A DNA stretch of 64,000 nt, taken from Scleromitrula shiraiana. Lineage: Eukaryota; Ascomycota; Leotiomycetes; Helotiales; Sclerotiniaceae. Location of the stretch: positions 867,501 through 931,500 of the forward strand of contig JABELC010000008.1 of NCBI GenBank assembly GCA_028455995.1, written 5' to 3'. The position numbers were made by a program, and so were the translations under genes. This document shows positions 58,501 to 64,000 of this stretch, one piece after another (the first letter of the stretch is position 1; every line of letters begins with the position of its first letter). The notes below the pieces were generated by a model. The model made no database searches. It worked only from the letters and a program-made list of their open reading frames with translations, and was not told where the DNA came from.

Positions 58501-59594
58501 AGGTTCCATCAAAGTATTCCCCAGCACCCCCTCCGGAAAATCCTTCACACCCAGATGCGTAGTATGTGCCCAAGGTTTTAACTCCAGTTCTTTATGGATT
58601 GTTTGGGCGAAACATTTGCCTTTTGGGGGGTGTTAGTGGGACATTGGATGGAATGGAGAGAGAAGGGATGTGGTGATAGGAAAGGGAAAAGGAAAGGGAA
58701 AGGGGAGAAGAAACATACTCCATCCTAATCGTGGATACTCTCTAACTACATTCTCGATTGTTTCGCGGTGGACTAGTTCGCGGTTTAATCCTATGTTATC
58801 TGGTGAATTTATCCAGACCATTAGCCAATATACTAATATACCAAACAGATCGAATCCCGATTTATTCCCCCCAACCTCAAATCATTCCTCTTTCTACATC
58901 TCCTCCCGCGCGCGCCCCAAAAGCGGAAGAAAAAGAATAAAACACTACTAAAAAGAAGAACTTGAAGAAAAATAAAATAAAATAAAATAAAAGAAAAAAA
59001 CTAACCAAACACAGTCCCCAACTGCAATAACCCCCCCACCCTCGTCTGCGTCCCCACATCCCCAAGATCCTGATGTCTCACCACCGCCTCCACAACAGCA
59101 TCCCTCATCTCCCTCGCCGCGCCACAATCCCCCAGCACCTCCGCGGCAACCATGGCGCCGTAGAATTCAAAACTCATGAGCGTGGCGCCGAGGTTTTCGT
59201 CCGTGGTGCCCAGGTCGTGGAGGAGCGTGGAGAGCGCGTAGGTGATGATGAATGGATGGTTGGGGTCTATGGCGTCTATGGCGTCTGTGGGGGAGGATTG
59301 CGAGGATTGCGAGGAGATCCAGGAGGGGAAGGTGGAGAGCAGTATGGCGAGACCGTAGTGGTAGACGCGTAGAGAGTGGTTTAGGGTAGGCGGTGGGAGG
59401 TGGGTTTTAGCGTAGCTGTAGATGTGTGTGAAGAGGGGGGTTGTGGGGAGGGGGAGGGATGCTATATCTAGGGGCGGGGCGGGATTCGTGGGGGAGGGGG
59501 GGTTGGGACTGGTTTTTATGAGATCGGTGAGGGAGAGGGGGACGGATGTCCAGCCGTAGTTTTGGATTGCTTCGGTGCGGGTTGGGGTTGTCAT
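58492..59594 (-). CDS. HD-domain cyanamide hydratase-like protein
   Basis: Family of urea hydro-lyases (yeast DDI2/DDI3, Myrothecium cyanamide hydratase) that hydrate cyanamide to urea with a Zn/HD site. Exons 59006-59594, 58719-58799 and 58492-58619 give 265 residues. Metal-site motifs: TLNHSLRVYHYG (His and HYG), STLLHDLGT (the HD pair), and VVRHQDLGDVGTQTRVGGLLQLGTVFDNIGL across the first splice. The end, WSKCFAQTIHKELELKPWAHTTHLG with FPEGVLGNTLM, matches the family C-terminus. The stop lies in an ATTC microsatellite, so repeat-length change could alter the tail. The 5' two-thirds of the coding strand is C-rich and the 3' third of exon 1 is G-rich. In vivo substrate is uncertain; the family is scattered across fungi. 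Confidence 0.9.
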
Positions 59595-61178
59595 TGCTTC
59601 GTTCTTTGGGGCTGAGATGATGGGTTGATTGGCTTGGTTAATTGATTGCTTTATTTTTATTTTGGGAGGGATGAAATGTGTTGGAAATGTTTTGGTATGA
59701 GAGAGTCAATCGAAGGAATAAGAGCTAATAATTGAAATATGTTAATATGTTAATATGTTGATAAATAAAACAGAAAAAGAAGGAATCAACCCCGCACCGC
59801 AATAGCTATACCCATCCATTCTTATACCAGTCCATCCACTCCCCAAAAAGAGTCTAGAACCCTTTGAAATCCAAATACAAACCCAATTCAAATCCCGAGA
59901 TTCATCATTGATTGTACTTACTAAACATATAACATAGCATCACATCATACAATATGCTAGATGATTATAAATCACCCACCCCCTAGCAATCTCGCCCGTC
60001 CAAATCAAATCAAATCAAATCAAATCAAATCAAATCAAATCAACGGTTTTGCTCATACTACACACATGTATGACAGACAATCCGCACACTCACACACGAA
60101 ACCTCCCTGCCCCTCCTAGACATTGCATGTCGTGTAAACCACCAAACAGATAGATAACCAAGTAAGTAATACAACATGCCCGTTTGCAGTTTTGTTTGTT
60201 TGTTTGTTTGTTTTGTTGGTTTGGGGTTACATTTCCATTGTCTTGTAAATGTATGTAACATCACATCAAACCCAGTCCTGCAAGTGACCCGACCACCCAC
60301 CCCCCCCCGCATTTCGTCATTCTTTCAACCCACCCTCGTTTGAGCTCAACGTGCCTGCCATCAATTCCCCCCCCTCCCCCCCGCATAGTACTCGGAATTT
60401 GATATATTTTGAATCATCGATTTATTGGTGCATTTCATGGATGTAAGAATATTAACGAACTGGATTTGGTACGAATTATTTGCTTGGATTGGATGGATTT
60501 GGGTTTTTGGATGGGATAGGATGGCGAGGATGGTATTAAGTAAGAGGGCAGGTGGAACTTTGGGTTTGGGAATCTGCTGTGTACTCATACATATTGTATC
60601 GGATTGATTAGTATAGCAAGTAGTACTGTAAGGATATTCGGGGTTTGAAAATAAATTAGGCGTTTGCATTGATATAAGAAATCGGCATCGTATCTTGCAT
60701 TGCGAATCTATACGGCTTTACATGCGTATGTATAGATGTTAAAATAGATTTCATATCCCGTTCAATATCAATATCACGATTACATATGATTTTATCATGA
60801 AGTTCAAACATCTGGATTGATAATACTTTAGTACCCTCAAGGTCGCCCTCTCACCAACACCCCTCTACAAAAAATATATATCCATTTCAAACCCAATTTA
60901 CAAAAGGAAAAAGTCCCCAGTATCATGATCGTGATCATCTCGTCTCATCTTATGCCATTCATCAATTCACGGTCCACTACCCCCAACCTAATTCCGATTC
61001 CCAACACCTGAAACTATGCAGTAAAAGAGACATGCAAAGCAATGCAACCAAGATAAAACATAAAAAAAACCCAATCGTATACGGTACGAAAAACTCCTCA
61101 CCCGTCCCATCCCATGCAATGCCATGCCATGCACGCAAAAACGCTAAAGATATCAATGAAATCAATGAAATCAATTAA
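59595..61178. other. Intergenic, no gene recognised
   Basis: Contains an ATCAA pentamer repeat (60003-60042, about eight copies), a GTTT run (60196-60212), and C-rich runs at 60299-60308 and 60367-60382. Short frames have no motifs. The 61120-61178 part is the PPN1 3' flank. Confidence 0.6.
60003..60042. repeat. (ATCAA)n microsatellite
   Basis: About eight perfect pentamers. Confidence 0.93.
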
Positions 61179-63466
61179 TCACAACTCCAAATCATGATCA
61201 TACCAATCTTCCATCTCCGATTCCAAATTTCGATCTTGTCCAGAAACATCATCAGATTCAAAACCAAAAGAATCATATTTCTCCTCATCCAAAGTCCCCA
61301 CAAAAGCACGACGAACAAATATCAACCAAACCCTATTCTTCTCCTTTTGTTTGCGATGATGCTTCTTCTTCTTTCCTTTGTGTTTGTGCTTTTTCTTCTT
61401 TTCGATATCAATATTATCGTCGTTTTCTTCGTCTTGTATATACTCGTCAGAAGTAGAAATGTCCATGTCGACATCTTCATATTCCTCAAGATCTTCTCGC
61501 CAAAACTCCCCGTCGGAAATACGATCTCCTTTCTGAGGTTTATATCGACCGATTCGATGAGCGAGTTTAAGATAACTCTTCACAGTCATATCTTTGAGTT
61601 TATATATAGGATCTGTAAAAGTGTCGTATTCAACTTGGTATTGGAAGGGCTTTGGATGTGGTTTTTTCTCCTTGGGAACCTTATCGCCATGTTTACCATT
61701 ATGCCACTTTTCAGTGTCGATATCATCATCGGATGAAAAGGCTGATTTAGGTTTATAATCGAGATTGTTGATATAGGTTAGGTTCGCATAATATTGGGTA
61801 TATCCAAGCAAGGTGAGGGTTTGAGGAGAGTAAGCAGGTCCAGGTGGTGTGCCTTTTGAAGGTGGCGTTGGAACGATTAGATCAGGGTCTGATGGTCTGT
61901 CCTTCTTGGGCTTCTTTTTCTTGTGTTTCTTCTTCTTTTCTGTGGAAACATCATTGCCATTTTTATCATTGAGATCATCCACCGAACCGTCTGTATCATC
62001 CGTGGTATTTGCTACATCCTGATCCAACCAATCAACTTCCTCACCATGGTTTGTTGATGAATCCGACCACGGAATTACCTCATCGAGCCCTGTGATATTA
62101 TACTCAATTACACGGAGTGTAGGGAAGTAGTTTGGCACAATACTTGGTCCTACCAATGTGACTTGGAAACGTTCGCCCCATGGTCCTCCAATCTTCTGTA
62201 GAGCCTTCTTCTTCCTCTCTTTCTTGCTCTTATTTCCTTTGTCTTTGGCAATCTCTTCGTTCACATCTTCGTTTTCTTTGAGAGCTACATTTGGATTGGG
62301 CAGATCAGACCAGTTGTCCCGAAGCTCTTGGAGATAATCACCGGCAGATTCAATCGTAAACTCATCATCCATTAACGCGCGAACAAAACCATTAGAACTT
62401 TCCACAGAAAGAAGATCAATATCCTTGGTATCGTGTAGCATAAAATGATCTATATTCATGTGGCCGAATAAACCTCCTATAATGATATCCCGATATTGTT
62501 GTAACCATAGAGTATATTTCTGCCAACAAGACTCATCCCAAAGTTGTTTACTGTCGGTTCGAGCAGGTGGTACATGTCCAGTAAGGATAACTTTCATTCC
62601 ACGATCGCGCATAAATTGTAGTTGAATTCTGAGCCATTCCATATGTTCGTATCCAGGCTCCGATCGCAATGCACAGCCGTCCACCGCAGCATTATGACTG
62701 AAAAAGTAGAGAGTGTTGAGACTGAAGACAGCCAACTTCTTGGGAATAACCTCCACAAAATACCAACCTCCTCGTTGGAATCCATGTCTCTGCTCTTCTG
62801 GTATGAATTTGTCCCATATATCTGTATACGCATTTAACCATTTATTCGGTCCCGAGAGCAAAATATTATGTGGAAGAATGTCGTTGTTGCCAAAAGTTGA
62901 AACTACTGGTATTGATAATTGATCTGGATCATCCTCTTTGCCAAACACCTCCAAGAACTTGTCTGCAATCTTCCTGTTTGAATCGAGCACTTCATTTTGA
63001 CCTCGCGGAATCTTCTCGTCGGAATCGTGTCGTGCCGAATCTCCTGTCCATACAACAAAATCTAAATTATCTCTCAGGTTCTCTTTGATCCATTTGAAAG
63101 TCGCATCGACGAGTTCGAAGGGTGTATCGCAATCTGAGGTTTCCGCGCCATATGTGCCTGCTGTCCCTTTCCCTCGATGGCATGCATGATCTTCGTCGGT
63201 TGATGATAGTGGTTTATAATGAGGATCTGGATGTAAATCTGTAATAAATGAGCATCGTGAAACCATGAAAGATAAGGATTGTGTTATTTAACCCCACCTG
63301 TTATGTGTAAGAATCTGCCATGCAACGGTTTAGGTGAGGCAAGTTGAGGGTGTGCAGGATTCAGGTCCTCCAATGGTATTTGCAGGTTCGATTGGCTTGT
63401 ACCGAGGGGTTTCGCAAAAGATTGTTGAAGCAGATAAACTGCTATGAATATTTCTTTTATACGCAT
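61179..63466 (-). CDS. PPN1: Vacuolar endopolyphosphatase PPN1
   Basis: Cuts inside long polyphosphate chains stored in the vacuole; a calcineurin-like metallophosphoesterase. Exons 63298-63466 and 61179-63238 give 742 residues. The N-terminal hydrophobic stretch (IFIAVYLLQQSFA) is a signal anchor for the type II vacuolar membrane protein. Metal-binding motifs occur in order: DLHPDPHYK (Asp57, His59, spanning the splice), WTGDSARHDSD (Asp123, His127), FGNNDILPHN (about 172-181), LTGHVPPARTD and GGLFGHMNIDHF. Family blocks INNLDYKPK, FQYQVEYDT and YKLKDMTVKSYLKLAHRIG follow. The late C-terminus has an acidic stretch (DEENDDNIDIE), a Lys/His-rich run (KKKKHKHKGKKKKHHRKQK) and then the conserved VWLIFVRRAFVGTLDE. 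Identity is secure. Confidence 0.94.
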
Positions 63467-64000
63467 TATTATACAATTTGAAGAAAAGAAGTAAGAGAAG
63501 AAAAAAAAAAGATGAAGTTATATTTTAGGTAAAGAGTATATCATATCATTCTTATTGATAGGTATGAAGATCTAAAAATTTCTTAAGTTGTAGTAGGTAG
63601 TAGGTAGTAGGTAAGAGGATAGGATTCAAGAGACTTTAACACCCTTGTAGGTACTAAGTACTTATGATCAAATATGCTGACGTTGGTCACTTCCTCATAG
63701 AAAAGATTCGCAACGAGCGGGTATATTGTTGTTATTGTTGTAGCGGGTATCTTGTTATTGTTGTCAAAGCCTTCTTTCCAAATGTAATAATATGTTTTTT
63801 TTTAACTTCTAGGACAACAACGGTGAAGATGAAGATGAAGTGTGTTGGAGTTATTGTGATTGATGTAGCTACTGTATCTGCTGTATCTGCTGTGCTTGTA
63901 TGGATTTTATGACTTGTATGAGTTGTATGAGTTGTATGGCTTGATGAAATGGTTGATGAAGTTGTAAAGAATGTATTCATTTATTCATTCATTGATTCAT
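63467..64000. other. PPN1 promoter side, no gene recognised
   Basis: T/A-rich. It has AGGTAGT repeats (63593-63612), TTGTTG runs near 63726-63765 and GTATCTGCT repeats (63867-63893). The frame at 63664-63912 is repeat-driven. Confidence 0.55.

Noticed and set aside
58492..59594. Cyanamide hydratase as part of a metabolic gene cluster
   Set aside because: Neighbours are a sirtuin and a polyphosphatase, with no tailoring enzymes, transporter or regulator nearby.

Overview
This window reads as a gene-moderate stretch of a filamentous ascomycete nuclear genome. Evidence is short introns (about 45-200 nt) with GT-AG ends and CTAAC-like branch points, fungal protein families throughout, and AT-rich intergenic DNA full of microsatellites. 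The protein sequences and the small-exon architectures look most like Leotiomycetes (Botrytis/Sclerotinia-type fungi). That placement is inference from family resemblance, since no search could be run.

Layout. 2.0-4.2 kb: NTF2 (nuclear import of Ran) and TVP18 (Golgi membrane). 6.1-9.3 kb: a proline-rich AIM21-like actin-patch protein. 10.2-13.4 kb: a secreted GH65 acid trehalase. About 14 kb: an intron-containing tRNA-Asp(GTC). 16.5-24.4 kb: a neighbourhood of replication and cell-division genes, namely MCM10, RNase H2 subunit B, DASH subunit DUO1 and an unrecognised S/T-P-rich basic protein. Their promoters carry MluI cell-cycle box (ACGCG) elements, some phased exactly 10 bp apart. 25.3-31.3 kb: a SurE+TTL fusion protein of PBY1 type, whose frame is broken at a poly-G run, and the 11-exon glutamine-dependent NAD+ synthetase QNS1. 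31.3-39.0 kb: a gene desert with an unusual array of foldback repeats (31.6-32.5 kb) and long microsatellites. 39.0-43.4 kb: a PMC1-type Ca2+-ATPase. 43.4-46.9 kb: a second desert with G-rich tandem repeats and a very AT-rich island. 46.9-47.7 kb: a small Lys/Ala-rich basic protein. 49.5-54.1 kb: a ten-exon FUSC/DUF2421-type membrane transporter. 55.2-56.9 kb: a class I sirtuin. 58.5-59.6 kb: a cyanamide-hydratase-like HD protein. 61.2-63.5 kb: endopolyphosphatase PPN1.

How the genes relate. Most are unlinked housekeeping genes. QNS1 makes the NAD+ that the SIR2-type deacetylase consumes. PMC1 and PPN1 both act at the vacuole in yeast (calcium and polyphosphate stores). The 18.9-24.4 kb block is the only segment where neighbours look functionally coherent and possibly co-regulated, by MBF-type G1/S control. 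No transposon ORF, biosynthetic cluster, rRNA or CRISPR array was seen. Exon structures were read by hand from splice signals and reading-frame continuity. They are internally consistent in frame, except for the single break in the PBY1-like gene.
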